NCBI GenBank assembly: GCA_964560875.1
Contig: CAZLMW010000174.1
Location: forward strand, 1-13,003
Origin: CAZLMW01 sp964560875
GTDB lineage: Bacteria; Myxococcota_A; UBA9042
Direction of reading: 5' to 3'
DNA: 13,003 nucleotides
Shown here: piece after piece, positions 1-7,425 of the stretch
Numbering within the stretch: position 1 is the stretch's first letter
Layout: the number at the start of each line of letters is the position of its first letter
The notes under the pieces: generated by a model
Told to the model about the DNA's origin: nothing
Seen by the model: the letters and a program-made list of their open reading frames with translations, nothing else
Databases searched by the model: none
Made by a program: the position numbers and the translations under genes

Positions 1-438
1 GGGGCCACGGCGACCGTGCATGCCGCGCGGAGGACCATGGTGGCGACGACCCATCTTGTCGGCCCATTTCACGCGCTGGGCATAGGTCAGGATGCCGGCG
101 ACGGCGAATCGCATCTGCAGCCGCAGCTTGGCCATCTGGCCGCGCAGGGCGTGATGTTCTCGTTCCGTGGCCGTGATCGCGCCCTTATTGATGCGTTTGG
201 CGATCCAGAGCGCCTTGAGCTTGGCGCGGACCATGTCGAGCTTGGCGCGCAGCGGCGCGGATTGGACGCGGTGTTTGTCGTGGAGGCTGCGCATCTTGGC
301 TGTCTGGGCGTCGCTCAGGCCGAGGTTCATCGGCCCGTGATGGCCGCGTGGTCCGCCGTATGCAAAGGCCATGGGGGCGAGCAGCAGGACTGCGGTGACG
401 GCCGCGATGGGCGCGGCGAGCTTGGCGAGGGTGTGCAT
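1..438 (-). CDS. Spy/CpxP-like LTxxQ periplasmic protein, partial (3' end beyond the window)
   Basis: Small exported helical protein of the Spy/CpxP/heavy-metal-sensor type; relatives act in the periplasm as chaperones or metal/stress sensors. 146 codons are visible with no stop before the left edge, so the C-terminus is missing. Residues 1-26 form a signal peptide (basic N-end, hydrophobic core, MAFA before the likely cleavage site). The mature part starts with a Gly/His-rich stretch (GGPRGHHGP) and then shows two copies of the family motif, LSDAQ at 41-45 and a perfect LTYAQ at 117-121, separated by Lys/Arg-rich amphipathic helix. A second His/Gly/Arg-rich stretch (RRHHGPPRG) begins near 131 and may bind metal. 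The start is supported by GGAGG at 443-447, 4 nt upstream. It is transcribed divergently from the lpoB operon. Family assignment is fairly firm; the specific role is unknown. Confidence 0.78.
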   Translation of the reverse strand, partial: MHTLAKLAAPIAAVTAVLLLAPMAFAYGGPRGHHGPMNLGLSDAQTAKMRSLHDKHRVQSAPLRAKLDMVRAKLKALWIAKRINKGAITATEREHHALRGQMAKLRLQMRFAVAGILTYAQRVKWADKMGRRHHGPPRGMHGRRGP

Positions 439-552
439 GATGCCTCCGTTGGGTGGTCGCTTGATTGGACACGCGACCCGACGCGATCCGCACTTGGAAT
501 GCCGGATTGACGGCAGCCCGACTCAAACGATCCGCACCCAGTCCCCGACAGT

Positions 553-588
553 CAATGCGCGGCAACGAGGCAATGCGCGGCAACGAGG
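553..588. repeat. 18-bp perfect tandem duplication
   Basis: Unit CAATGCGCGGCAACGAGG occurs twice, head to tail and without mismatch, at 553-570 and 571-588. It lies in the divergent intergenic region. It may be replication slippage or a doubled protein-binding site; the sequence alone does not decide. Confidence 0.9.
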
Positions 589-698
589 CCCGAAGGCGGC
601 CAGCGTCGGAGGCGCAATCGTCGGTTTTGATCGCAGCGCTGGGCGGGAGTGGCTTGCCCGAAACAGCCGGTGTTCGAACGACTGCGCGGCATCCGTCG

Positions 699-727
699 TT
701 GACCCGCGGTCAGCGCCTGTGCACCAT
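699..727 (+). promoter_or_regulatory. Possible sigma-70-like promoter with overlapping 13-bp inverted repeat
   Basis: TTGACC (699-704) is a good -35-like hexamer. A 17-nt spacer leads to CACCAT (722-727), a poor -10 match. TGACC-CGC-GGTCA at 700-712 is a perfect inverted repeat over the -35 element, which would suit an operator. The site is about 77 nt upstream of the lpoB-like start. The weak -10 keeps this tentative. Confidence 0.22.
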
Positions 728-794
728 TGCAACCTCAATCTCACTCAGTCCCCGGCCATCAGGGTATCTGCTCGTGTGGCGCGGGATTCGGTCT

Positions 795-799
795 GGAGG
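795..799 (+). promoter_or_regulatory. Ribosome binding site deciding the lpoB-like start
   Basis: GGAGG lies 4 nt before GTG at 804. It selects this start over the in-frame ATG at 465, because translation from 804 begins directly with a lipoprotein signal peptide, whereas the longer version would put about 113 low-complexity residues in front of it. Confidence 0.7.
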
Positions 800-803
800 C
801 GCT

Positions 804-1418
804 GTGTCCATCCGTCCCGTGGCGTTTGTGCGCCTCTTTGCCGTTTGTGTGACGATCATCTGCGTCCTGGTAACAGCTGGGTGCAGCGGTGGGCGCACCA
901 ATCGCGTCGATCTCGACACCGAAGACCTTGGCGACACCGGCACGGGCAGCAAAGAGCTGCGCGCCGTCTGCCAGAAGATGGTGCGTTCGCTCATCCAGCT
1001 GCACCAGATCCAGACCGCGAAGAAGCCGCCGCGTATTGCGCTTGTGCGCGTCGAAAACCGCAGCAATGAGATGATCGACACCAAGCTCTTCACCCGGAAG
1101 ATGCGCACGCAGCTGATCAAGTACGCGCGGGGCCGCGTTATTTTCGTGGATCGATCGCGCATGGCGTCGGCGGCGATTCAACGCGAGCGCCAGGCCAAAC
1201 GAACCGCCGTTGTCTCCAGCCGCGGCTCGAAGATGTTGTCTGGTGCCGACTACTTCCTCACTGGGGAGATCGGGTCGATCGACAAGGCCCGAGCCGGAAA
1301 ACGGTCGACGTATACGCGCTATGCGTTTCGGCTGACCGACGCCGAGAGCTCCGACATCCTCTGGGAAGATGAATACGAGATGAAGAAGGTCGCCCGCACC
1401 GGCATGTGGGACCAATAG
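804..1418 (+). CDS. lpoB: LpoB-like peptidoglycan synthase activator lipoprotein
   Basis: Outer-membrane lipoproteins of the LpoB family reach through the periplasm and activate bifunctional class A penicillin-binding proteins (PBP1b in E. coli). The 204-residue product has a hydrophobic signal segment (about 6-23) ending in LVTAGC, with lipidated Cys27. Ser at +2 is compatible with outer-membrane sorting. Family-like features follow: TEDLGDTGTGSKELR near 39-53 (compare the conserved NDTDSR-type segment), PPRIALVRVENRS (75-87), GADYFLTGEIGSI (147-159), and a C-terminal LTDAESSDILWEDEYEMKK (177-195). E. coli LpoB is about 213 residues, so length fits. GTG start with GGAGG upstream. It opens a seven-gene run, and the kinase gene starts 6 nt after its stop. 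The partner synthase is not in the window. Family is confident; the target is inferred. Confidence 0.85.
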   Translation: MSIRPVAFVRLFAVCVTIICVLVTAGCSGGRTNRVDLDTEDLGDTGTGSKELRAVCQKMVRSLIQLHQIQTAKKPPRIALVRVENRSNEMIDTKLFTRKMRTQLIKYARGRVIFVDRSRMASAAIQRERQAKRTAVVSSRGSKMLSGADYFLTGEIGSIDKARAGKRSTYTRYAFRLTDAESSDILWEDEYEMKKVARTGMWDQ

Positions 1419-1424
1419 GCCGTC

Positions 1425-4211
1425 GTGCTTTCGATTGGCGAAGTTGTCGCGGATCGATTCGAGCTCCGAAGAGAGCTTGGTGCCGGCGGATTTGGCGCCG
1501 TGTTTCTCGCGGCGGATCTCGACTCGGGTGGCGAAGTTGCCCTCAAGGTCATGCTCCCCGAGCTCGCGCCAAGCGACAAACACCGGCGCCGATTCAAGCG
1601 TGAGATCGATGCGCTCAGCCGGCTCGTCCACCCGTCGATCGTCGGCTTCGTCGCGGCCGGAAAGTCCCGTGCGGGGTGGTATCTCGCGATGGAGTACGTG
1701 CGCGGCAACGAGCTGCGGGATCAACTCCGTGAGCTGCGTGGCGCGGACCGAGCAGACGACGATGTGCGCCGGCTGGTGGGCATTTTCCGTGATATCGCGC
1801 GCGGGCTCGACTGCGCCCATCGGCTGGGCATCGTCCACCGCGACCTGAAGCCCGACAATGTGATCTGCGAGACGGACGCGTCCGGTGCGGTGCGCGCGCG
1901 GGTTTTCGATTTCGGGATCGCCTGGTTCGTCGGCTCTGACCTCAGCGAGCGGCTCACTACGGCCGGCAAGGTGATCGGGACGCCTTCGTACATGGCGCCC
2001 GAGCAAATGCGCGGCGGCGCCATCACGGAGAAGACGGATATCTGGGCGTTTGGCGTCATGGCGTACGAAGCGTTTGCGGATTGCAAGCCGTTTCGGGGCG
2101 ACCTGCCGACGCTGTTGCGGGCGATTACGACCGCTCCGCCGCCCGACCACGAACGGTTCGCAGCCCTGCCACGCGCGATCAAGACCACGGTCTTTCGGTG
2201 CCTGAGCAAAGAGCCACGGGAACGCCCCGACGCCGGTGACCTGGCGGCGCTTTTCGGAGCGGAGATCGACGGCGAGGTGGACGCCACGACGCTGTCCGAT
2301 GTCAGCGGCGGAACGCAGGTGCTCGATCCGAGCGCGGTGAACGACCACGACGTGAACCCACCGAAGTTCGCTGCAGCTCCGCCCGTCCGGCCGAACGCCA
2401 CGGCGAAGCTCGAGCAAACCGACGAAGTGCCTGGCGAGCTCGTCGCCGACACGACCGTTTTTGTCGAGTCTGATGTCGACGAAGCGCGAGACATGCAAGC
2501 CGCCGGCGGACCGCAGCACGGGCTCGAAGCCGCCGCCGCGTCCGAGAATGCTGATCCGACGGCGATCGTCGATGCGCCCGATCCGCTGGCCCCGGGCTCC
2601 GTTGTCGATGGCGTCTACGAGATCGCCGATGTCCTCGCGTCTGGAGGCAACGGCGTCGTCTACCGAGCCCGCAACAACAAGACCGACGGCATGGTCGCGC
2701 TGAAGTGTCTGCGCACCGACAAGGCGCTGGCGGACTCGGAGACCCAGCGTTTGCAGCAAGAGGTGCGCACGCTCGCGAAGCTGAGCCATCCCAATACGGT
2801 GCGCGTTTACGACTGCGGGGCGACCGACAGCGGTGAGTTCTACGTGGTGATGGAGCTCCTGCGTGGACGGACGCTGCAGTCCGTCATCAAGAATCATGCG
2901 CCGCTGCGACCGGCCCGGGCGGCCCGCATCGCTCGCCAGGTCTTGTCCGCGCTATCCGAGGCGCATGGGCAACGGGTTGTTCATCGGGACTTGAAGCCCG
3001 GCAACGTCATCTTGTTGGAGCAAGGGGGAACGGGCGAGGCCATCAAGCTCATCGATTTTGGCATCGCCAAGCGGACCGATGGCGCCGGGCTCGACCTGAC
3101 CCAGGACAACACCGCGCTTGGCACACCGACATACATGGCGCCCGAGCAAATCGTGCGGCAAGACGGTGCTGCGATCGGACCGGCGACCGACATCTACGCG
3201 GCCGGCGTCGTGCTCTACGAAATGTTGGCCGGCCGCCCGCCATTTGTGGCCGACACCGCCATGGCGATGCTCTATCAGCACATGAACGAGGCGCCGCGCG
3301 ACCTGGCCGACCACCCTTCGCTGCGTGTGCCAAAGCGGTTGGCCGCGCTGGTTGCCGCGATGCTTGCCAAGGATCCGGCCAATCGACCGTCGTCGTGCAC
3401 CGACGCGATCCGCGAGCTCGACGCGATCTTTCCGGTCGGCGCTGGCAGCGAAGTTGCGGACAAGCCAAGCGCCTCACCACCGTCGGTTGCAGCAAATCCT
3501 GGCGCGCTGTCGTCGCGCAAACCGGTCGGCCTCTGGGCAGGCGGCGCTGTCCTGGCGGCCGTGGCGCTGGCGGCGGTCGTCTATGGAACGCGCGATAGCG
3601 GGTCGGAACCGGTCGAGAAGCCGGCAGCAGCTGAAACTCCCGCGGTCGAATCGGTTGCCAAGACTGCCGCGGCGGAGGCTGGCGATCCGCGGCCCGACAA
3701 AGGGGCCGAAGACCAACCGGGCAAAGAGGCGAACAACGCCGTCGCGCCACCCCAGGTCGCGAAAGAGGACGACGATCAGCCTCCCGCAGGAGCGCCGGAA
3801 TGCGCGGGCGGCAAGAAACCTTCGACTGTCTTGATCGACCAGCCGGGGATTGTGTTTCGGGCTGGCAAGCAGCTGGGAAGCTCGCCGCAGACGTTCTCTG
3901 TGTGCGCGGGCGATGCGCAGTTCATCGTCAAACTCGTCGGCACGGACAGTGAGACCCAACGTTTGGTCGTGCCCGCCCGGCTGACTGCGGGCGCAGTCGT
4001 GCGTCCGTTCGCCCCGAAGAAGGCCGCGGGCACGTCGAAAAAAGGCGGACGAAGGGGAGGGGGACGTACCGCTGTCGCCGCCGGGTCGCGGCGTGCCGGC
4101 AAGAAGGTGGGCGGAGGCGCGGGCGCGCGGACCGTTCGGAAACCGCCGGTGCGTCCCAAGCGCCCCAAGAGCACCAGGCGCACCGTGAGCAAAGACGGCG
4201 GAATCGACTGA
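1425..4211 (+). CDS. Transmembrane Ser/Thr protein kinase with two tandem kinase domains
   Basis: 928-residue PknB-type kinase with two complete catalytic domains. Domain 1 (about 11-277): GAGGFG loop 19-24, Lys41, Glu60, HRDLKPDN 138-145, DFG 162-164, APE 191-193. Domain 2 (about 399-668): loop ASGGNG 405-410 with Ala replacing the first Gly, Lys427, Glu446, HRDLKPGN 520-527, DFG 544-546, APE 572-574. Both keep the catalytic residues and look active. The acidic linker 278-392 contains three T-x-V/I motifs (TQVLD 297, TTVFVE 343, TAIVD 379), possible phosphosites. A transmembrane helix (about 702-720) places the kinases in the cytoplasm. The exported C-terminus has a Pro/Glu/Asp-rich spacer, a PEGA-like beta segment (about 799-860) and a very basic Lys/Arg/Gly tail (861-918). 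GTG start 6 nt after lpoB, with no strong ribosome site, suggests translational coupling. Its stop overlaps the next start (TGATG). Kinase activity is a confident family call; signal and substrates are unknown. Confidence 0.93.
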   Translation: MLSIGEVVADRFELRRELGAGGFGAVFLAADLDSGGEVALKVMLPELAPSDKHRRRFKREIDALSRLVHPSIVGFVAAGKSRAGWYLAMEYVRGNELRDQLRELRGADRADDDVRRLVGIFRDIARGLDCAHRLGIVHRDLKPDNVICETDASGAVRARVFDFGIAWFVGSDLSERLTTAGKVIGTPSYMAPEQMRGGAITEKTDIWAFGVMAYEAFADCKPFRGDLPTLLRAITTAPPPDHERFAALPRAIKTTVFRCLSKEPRERPDAGDLAALFGAEIDGEVDATTLSDVSGGTQVLDPSAVNDHDVNPPKFAAAPPVRPNATAKLEQTDEVPGELVADTTVFVESDVDEARDMQAAGGPQHGLEAAAASENADPTAIVDAPDPLAPGSVVDGVYEIADVLASGGNGVVYRARNNKTDGMVALKCLRTDKALADSETQRLQQEVRTLAKLSHPNTVRVYDCGATDSGEFYVVMELLRGRTLQSVIKNHAPLRPARAARIARQVLSALSEAHGQRVVHRDLKPGNVILLEQGGTGEAIKLIDFGIAKRTDGAGLDLTQDNTALGTPTYMAPEQIVRQDGAAIGPATDIYAAGVVLYEMLAGRPPFVADTAMAMLYQHMNEAPRDLADHPSLRVPKRLAALVAAMLAKDPANRPSSCTDAIRELDAIFPVGAGSEVADKPSASPPSVAANPGALSSRKPVGLWAGGAVLAAVALAAVVYGTRDSGSEPVEKPAAAETPAVESVAKTAAAEAGDPRPDKGAEDQPGKEANNAVAPPQVAKEDDDQPPAGAPECAGGKKPSTVLIDQPGIVFRAGKQLGSSPQTFSVCAGDAQFIVKLVGTDSETQRLVVPARLTAGAVVRPFAPKKAAGTSKKGGRRGGGRTAVAAGSRRAGKKVGGGAGARTVRKPPVRPKRPKSTRRTVSKDGGID

Positions 4212-5392
4212 TGTCTCATCTGATCGGCACAACCACTACTGAAACGGCGCGATTGCCAAGCCGTTCACCGATCGTGCTCGGCGTCGTGCTCTGCGCAATG
4301 CTCGGCGCGACGCTGGCCACGGCGGCGCACGCGTCCGACAAGACCTGGAACAAGCGCGGCCAGAAGCTGTGGGTGAAGGGCGACATCGACGGCGCGCGGC
4401 GGGCCTTTGAAGACGCCCTCTCGCTGCGTCGCGATGCCCAGTACGTTTGGAACCTCGCGCGCGCACAGGAGGAGTCGGGCCGTCCGGGCGCGGCGCTGGC
4501 GAACATCGAATACCTCCTGAACAACCGCGACGGGTTGGGCGGCCGCTACCAGGCCAAGCTTCTACCGACGCGCACGCGCTTGTTGACCAAGATCGCGGCG
4601 GCCAAGGCGCCCTCGACAGCTGGTGCGGCGTCGTTTGGGTGTCCGGGGGCCATGGCTGCCGTTGCCGGTGGCGCGTTCTGGCGTGGCAACGGGCGCGCGA
4701 CGATGGCCGCTGAGAAGCCCGAGCACATCGTCATGCTCAAGCGCTTCTGTATCGACCGAACGGAGGTCACCAACGGCGCGTACAAGGCGTGCGTCGCGGC
4801 TGGCAAGTGCAAGGCTGCGGCCTACGCGGCGCATCCGACGTTTGGCGGCGCGCAGCATCCGGTCGTCGGCGTCAGCTGGAAGGACGCGCAGGCGTATTGC
4901 AGGTTCAAAGGTCGCCGATTGCCGACCGATGCGCAGTGGGCCAAGGCGATGCGCGGCGCGTGGCCGGCGCCCCTCGCCATATTCAGTGAGATGGCGGTCA
5001 ACGGAGCTGGGCCGACCGATGGCTATCCGCAGACCGCTCCCGTCGGGCGCGTGGCCGGTGACATCAGCCCGTACGGCGTCATGGATGGCGGCGGCAATGT
5101 CGCCGAGTGGGTGGCGGACAAGTTCTCGGCGACCGGGTTCGGCAACGCCGCGGCGCATGACCCTGTTGGGCCCTCGACTGGCGCCATGATGACCGTGCGC
5201 GGCGGGTCATGGGTCACACCGCGCCAGGCGATCCGGGTAACGAGGCGCATCGGACTGCCGGCGGACTCGCGGGCGGCTCAGCACATCGGCTTTCGGTGCG
5301 CTGTCGATGCGCCTCCCGCCGTTCGTACCGCCCGAAAACACCGCAAGAAGCGCAAGAAACGACGCAAAAAGACGCGGCGGAGGAAGAAGTGA
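4211..5392 (+). CDS. Exported TPR + SUMF1/FGE-like domain protein with polybasic tail
   Basis: 393 residues. A signal peptide (core about 21-37, AHA-type cleavage near 41) precedes a TPR-like helical part (about 44-130, with KGDIDGARRAFEDAL at 56-70) and a formylglycine-generating-enzyme-like sulfatase-modifying-factor domain (about 147-366). Diagnostic segments: FCIDRTEVTNGAYKACV (179-195), HPVVGVSWKDAQAYC (216-230), RRLPTDAQWAKAMRG (235-249), YGVMDGGGNVAEW (288-300), VRGGSW (329-334), HIGFRCA (358-364). True enzymes carry copper-binding catalytic cysteines just after RGGSW; here the sequence is VTPRQAIRVTRR, without Cys, so formylglycine synthesis is unlikely and a binding role more plausible. 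Residues 370-393 are almost entirely Lys/Arg. The ATG overlaps the kinase stop by 1 nt. SUMF1-like domains often accompany bacterial Ser/Thr kinases, which fits its position. Likely a periplasmic partner of the kinase (inference). Confidence 0.85.
   Translation: MSHLIGTTTTETARLPSRSPIVLGVVLCAMLGATLATAAHASDKTWNKRGQKLWVKGDIDGARRAFEDALSLRRDAQYVWNLARAQEESGRPGAALANIEYLLNNRDGLGGRYQAKLLPTRTRLLTKIAAAKAPSTAGAASFGCPGAMAAVAGGAFWRGNGRATMAAEKPEHIVMLKRFCIDRTEVTNGAYKACVAAGKCKAAAYAAHPTFGGAQHPVVGVSWKDAQAYCRFKGRRLPTDAQWAKAMRGAWPAPLAIFSEMAVNGAGPTDGYPQTAPVGRVAGDISPYGVMDGGGNVAEWVADKFSATGFGNAAAHDPVGPSTGAMMTVRGGSWVTPRQAIRVTRRIGLPADSRAAQHIGFRCAVDAPPAVRTARKHRKKRKKRRKKTRRRKK
5379..5383 (+). promoter_or_regulatory. Ribosome binding site deciding the COG3014-like start
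   Basis: GGAGG sits 5 nt before GTG at 5389, inside the Lys/Arg-rich 3' end of the preceding gene. It supports GTG 5389, which gives an immediate lipoprotein signal, over the longer in-frame ATG at 5209 that would run deep into the previous gene. Confidence 0.75.
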
Positions 5393-6993
5393 GAACTTTG
5401 CTCCGTGCGCTGTTGACCGTCGTGGTCGCTGTTGTGGTGACCGGGTGCGCGACCAGCATCAACTCGATGGCGCTGCCCTACATGGATAGCGCCGAGGCGT
5501 ACGCGTTCTGCCACAACAACGCGCGGGCGCTGCGTTTGCTGGATCGGGAGGGGCGCCACAAGGACCCCAGCAATAAGAACTTCGCGCTGTACAACATGAC
5601 CTACGCCATCGCGGCGACCGAGGAGGGCGACTATCCGCGGGCGCTCTTCGCGCTGCGCAACGTGACCGGGACGATGCGGACTGGCGTCGGCCGCAATCGC
5701 GGCATGGCGTCGGTCGCGCTGATGGAGAACATCAAGTACTTCAAGGGCACGGTCCACGAGCAGATCTTCGCGTTCGCATTGCAGGGCGCCCTCTACTACC
5801 ACGCCGGCGACGACGAGAAGGCACAAGCGTCGTTGCGTTTGGCGCTGTTGGTCGATGACAAGCTCAGTCTCGGTGATAGTCGCGGCGACGTACCGCTGGC
5901 GTACTTCTTCCTGGCGCGGTCCATGCTGCGCAGCGGCGACACGGACAACCTCGCGATCGCGACCCGGCGTCTCAAGCACTGGGCGCCCAACTGCCCGTTC
6001 TGCGATGGCGCGCGCCTCAAGAACGACAACGCGGTGTTCGTCGTCGGCTATGGCAAGCCGCCGGTTCGCGCCATCGACCGAGATCCTGCTGTCGACGTCT
6101 ATTTCGCTGGCGGCAGCGCCGTCGCGGGCTGCACCGTGACCATCGACGGAACCGCGGTCGGCAGGTGCGTTCAGGTCTTCGATGCGAGCGCCCAGGCCGC
6201 CGGACGAAGCGTGCCCACGCGCCACAAGGTGCAGGCAGGCAAGGGTGTCGTCACGCGCGCGGGTGGTGGCGTGCTCGACAAAGCTACCGGCGGGCGCTTC
6301 ACCGGCCTGGGCGGGGATTACATCGGTAAGGCGGATCTGCGCGCCTTTCCCACGATGCCGGGGTTTGTCGCTGTGGTGACGGCGCAGGTGCCTCCCGGCA
6401 TGCATATGCTGCGCATCGACGCGCTCGATTCGGCTGGCAGGGTGATGCCGCGCTACGCCTATTCGCGCGAGATCTACGCCGTGCCGTCCGATCGACACGT
6501 CGTGACGTACGTGCGCTTGGGATTCGATCGGCAGGCGGCGACGGCGAGCAGACGACGCTGCGGCACACCCAACGAGTACAACTACCCCGACGACGACGCG
6601 CGTTTTCAGACGACCTACAAGAAATTCTGGCCGCGAACCCGGACCGCTCCCGCCAGGTATCGCCGCTACAGCTTCCGTCACAAAGGCGTGCAGGTCTGTC
6701 TCGACGGCGTCCCTTGCCCGGCCGGCATGAAGCCTGCTGCCCTGGGCGGAAAGGACTACCGGATGCCGTCGGCGGCGGTGCTGGCCGACTGGCAGCGACG
6801 GGGCTTCTTCGCCGGCAAGTCGCTCGATGAGGTGCTTGGTCGTTACGCCGACGCGGGCTTCCGACTCCCCGAGGGTGACCTGCGCGGCTGCGGTCGCCAT
6901 GCGCTCGATGGGGGCAAGTGCATCTTCCCGCCCGCGCCCGGTGCAACGCTGTTCGAACGGATCGTGCTGCGCAACCGATGGATCGTTTACTGA
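5389..6993 (+). CDS. COG3014-like lipoprotein with Cys-containing C-terminal extension
   Basis: 534-residue lipoprotein. Signal segment 2-17 ends in VVTGC, lipidating Cys20. An alpha-helical, TPR-like region follows (about 30-200); YFKGTVHEQIFAFALQGALY (117-136) and the AQASLRLALL segment resemble the COG3014 family of uncharacterised lipoproteins encoded near lpoB and ycfL in some Gammaproteobacteria. VFVVGYGKPPVRAI (216-229) resembles the conserved G-x-x-P stretch of that family. Then comes a beta-rich region (about 235-380) and a C-terminal part (about 390-534) with five cysteines (391, 437, 443, 501, 511) that I do not recognise. GTG start overlaps the upstream stop as GTGA, with GGAGG 5 nt upstream. 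No function is established; an envelope role with LpoB and YcfL is inferred from context. The family match is from memory of pattern, not a search. Confidence 0.7.
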   Translation: MRTLLRALLTVVVAVVVTGCATSINSMALPYMDSAEAYAFCHNNARALRLLDREGRHKDPSNKNFALYNMTYAIAATEEGDYPRALFALRNVTGTMRTGVGRNRGMASVALMENIKYFKGTVHEQIFAFALQGALYYHAGDDEKAQASLRLALLVDDKLSLGDSRGDVPLAYFFLARSMLRSGDTDNLAIATRRLKHWAPNCPFCDGARLKNDNAVFVVGYGKPPVRAIDRDPAVDVYFAGGSAVAGCTVTIDGTAVGRCVQVFDASAQAAGRSVPTRHKVQAGKGVVTRAGGGVLDKATGGRFTGLGGDYIGKADLRAFPTMPGFVAVVTAQVPPGMHMLRIDALDSAGRVMPRYAYSREIYAVPSDRHVVTYVRLGFDRQAATASRRRCGTPNEYNYPDDDARFQTTYKKFWPRTRTAPARYRRYSFRHKGVQVCLDGVPCPAGMKPAALGGKDYRMPSAAVLADWQRRGFFAGKSLDEVLGRYADAGFRLPEGDLRGCGRHALDGGKCIFPPAPGATLFERIVLRNRWIVY

Positions 6994-7020
6994 GCTCTTG
7001 GTGGAGCCGCGTGAGGACCG

Positions 7021-7425
7021 ATGAACAAACCCAACCGCCGCCTTCGACGCTGGTCATGGCCGCTTGTATGCGCCCTGTTGGTCGGCTGCGCGTACGGCGC
7101 GGTCAAAGACAGCACACCGATGCAAGAGAGCAACAACGTCATCATGCTCAACTTCGGCAACGCCGTATGGGTGCATGTCGTCAAGATCGGCACGCGGCGA
7201 CTGCCGGCCGGTCAGCTGCAGGTGGCGGCCAAGCTCCTCAACCGGTCACCGTCGGACCGCAACGTCGACATCCGCTGCGAGTTTCGCGACTCCAACGGGT
7301 TTGAGCTCGAAAAGACCAGCTTTGCGCCGGTCATGTTGAAGAGCGGCGTGTCACAAACATGGCGCAGCAACTCGCTTTCGCCCGACGCGTCTGATTTCCG
7401 CATCTACATCCGCAACAGCAAGTGA
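7021..7425 (+). CDS. ycfL: YcfL-like (DUF1425) lipoprotein
   Basis: 134 residues. A basic N-terminus and hydrophobic core end in LLVGC, lipidating Cys23, with Ala at +2. The mature part (about 38-131) has the predicted beta-sandwich pattern of DUF1425: VWVHVVKIGTRRLPAGQLQVAAKLLN (49-74, described in part), RCEFRDSNGFELE (85-97), then an SDFRIYIRN (124-132) ending typical of the family (compare PDA..FRVYIR). E. coli YcfL is of similar size and its gene lies next to lpoB; its biochemical role is not known to me. Here it is four genes downstream of lpoB in the same run, which strengthens both assignments. Start ATG has GAGG at 7013-7016, 4 nt upstream; the stop overlaps the next possible start (GTGA). 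Confidence 0.78.
   Translation: MNKPNRRLRRWSWPLVCALLVGCAYGAVKDSTPMQESNNVIMLNFGNAVWVHVVKIGTRRLPAGQLQVAAKLLNRSPSDRNVDIRCEFRDSNGFELEKTSFAPVMLKSGVSQTWRSNSLSPDASDFRIYIRNSK

Larger units (their letters stand above)
439..803. other. Divergent intergenic region
   Basis: This 365-bp stretch separates the LTxxQ gene from the lpoB-led operon. Open frames here on both strands lack a good ribosome binding site and recognisable protein composition, so I call no gene. It holds a perfect 18-bp tandem duplication (553-588) and a 13-bp inverted repeat (700-712) overlapping a weak promoter-like site. It presumably carries the promoters for both directions. Confidence 0.6.

Noticed and set aside
465..803. N-terminal extension of the lpoB-like gene from ATG 465
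   Set aside because: The added residues are low-complexity, partly encoded by the 18-bp duplication, and would bury the lipoprotein signal.
759..2897. 712-codon open frame on the minus strand opposite lpoB and the first kinase domain
   Set aside because: It mirrors two well-supported genes. Its translation is Arg/Asp/His-rich without domains or signal, as expected from the complement of high-GC coding DNA.
1989..3151. 20-bp exact repeat (1989-2008 and 3132-3151) as a recombination site
   Set aside because: It encodes the conserved YMAPEQ segment of both kinase domains, so protein conservation explains most of the identity.
5209..5388. Longer start for the COG3014-like protein
   Set aside because: It would overlap the SUMF1-like gene by 184 nt and hide the lipoprotein signal; GTG 5389 has a strong ribosome site.
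4211..5392. Genuine formylglycine-generating enzyme
   Set aside because: Catalytic cysteines after RGGSW are missing, and no sulfatase gene is in the window.
5278..6900. 540-codon open frame on the minus strand opposite the COG3014-like gene
   Set aside because: Shadow frame: no ribosome site, no recognisable domain, biased composition, and it covers the end of one gene and most of another.
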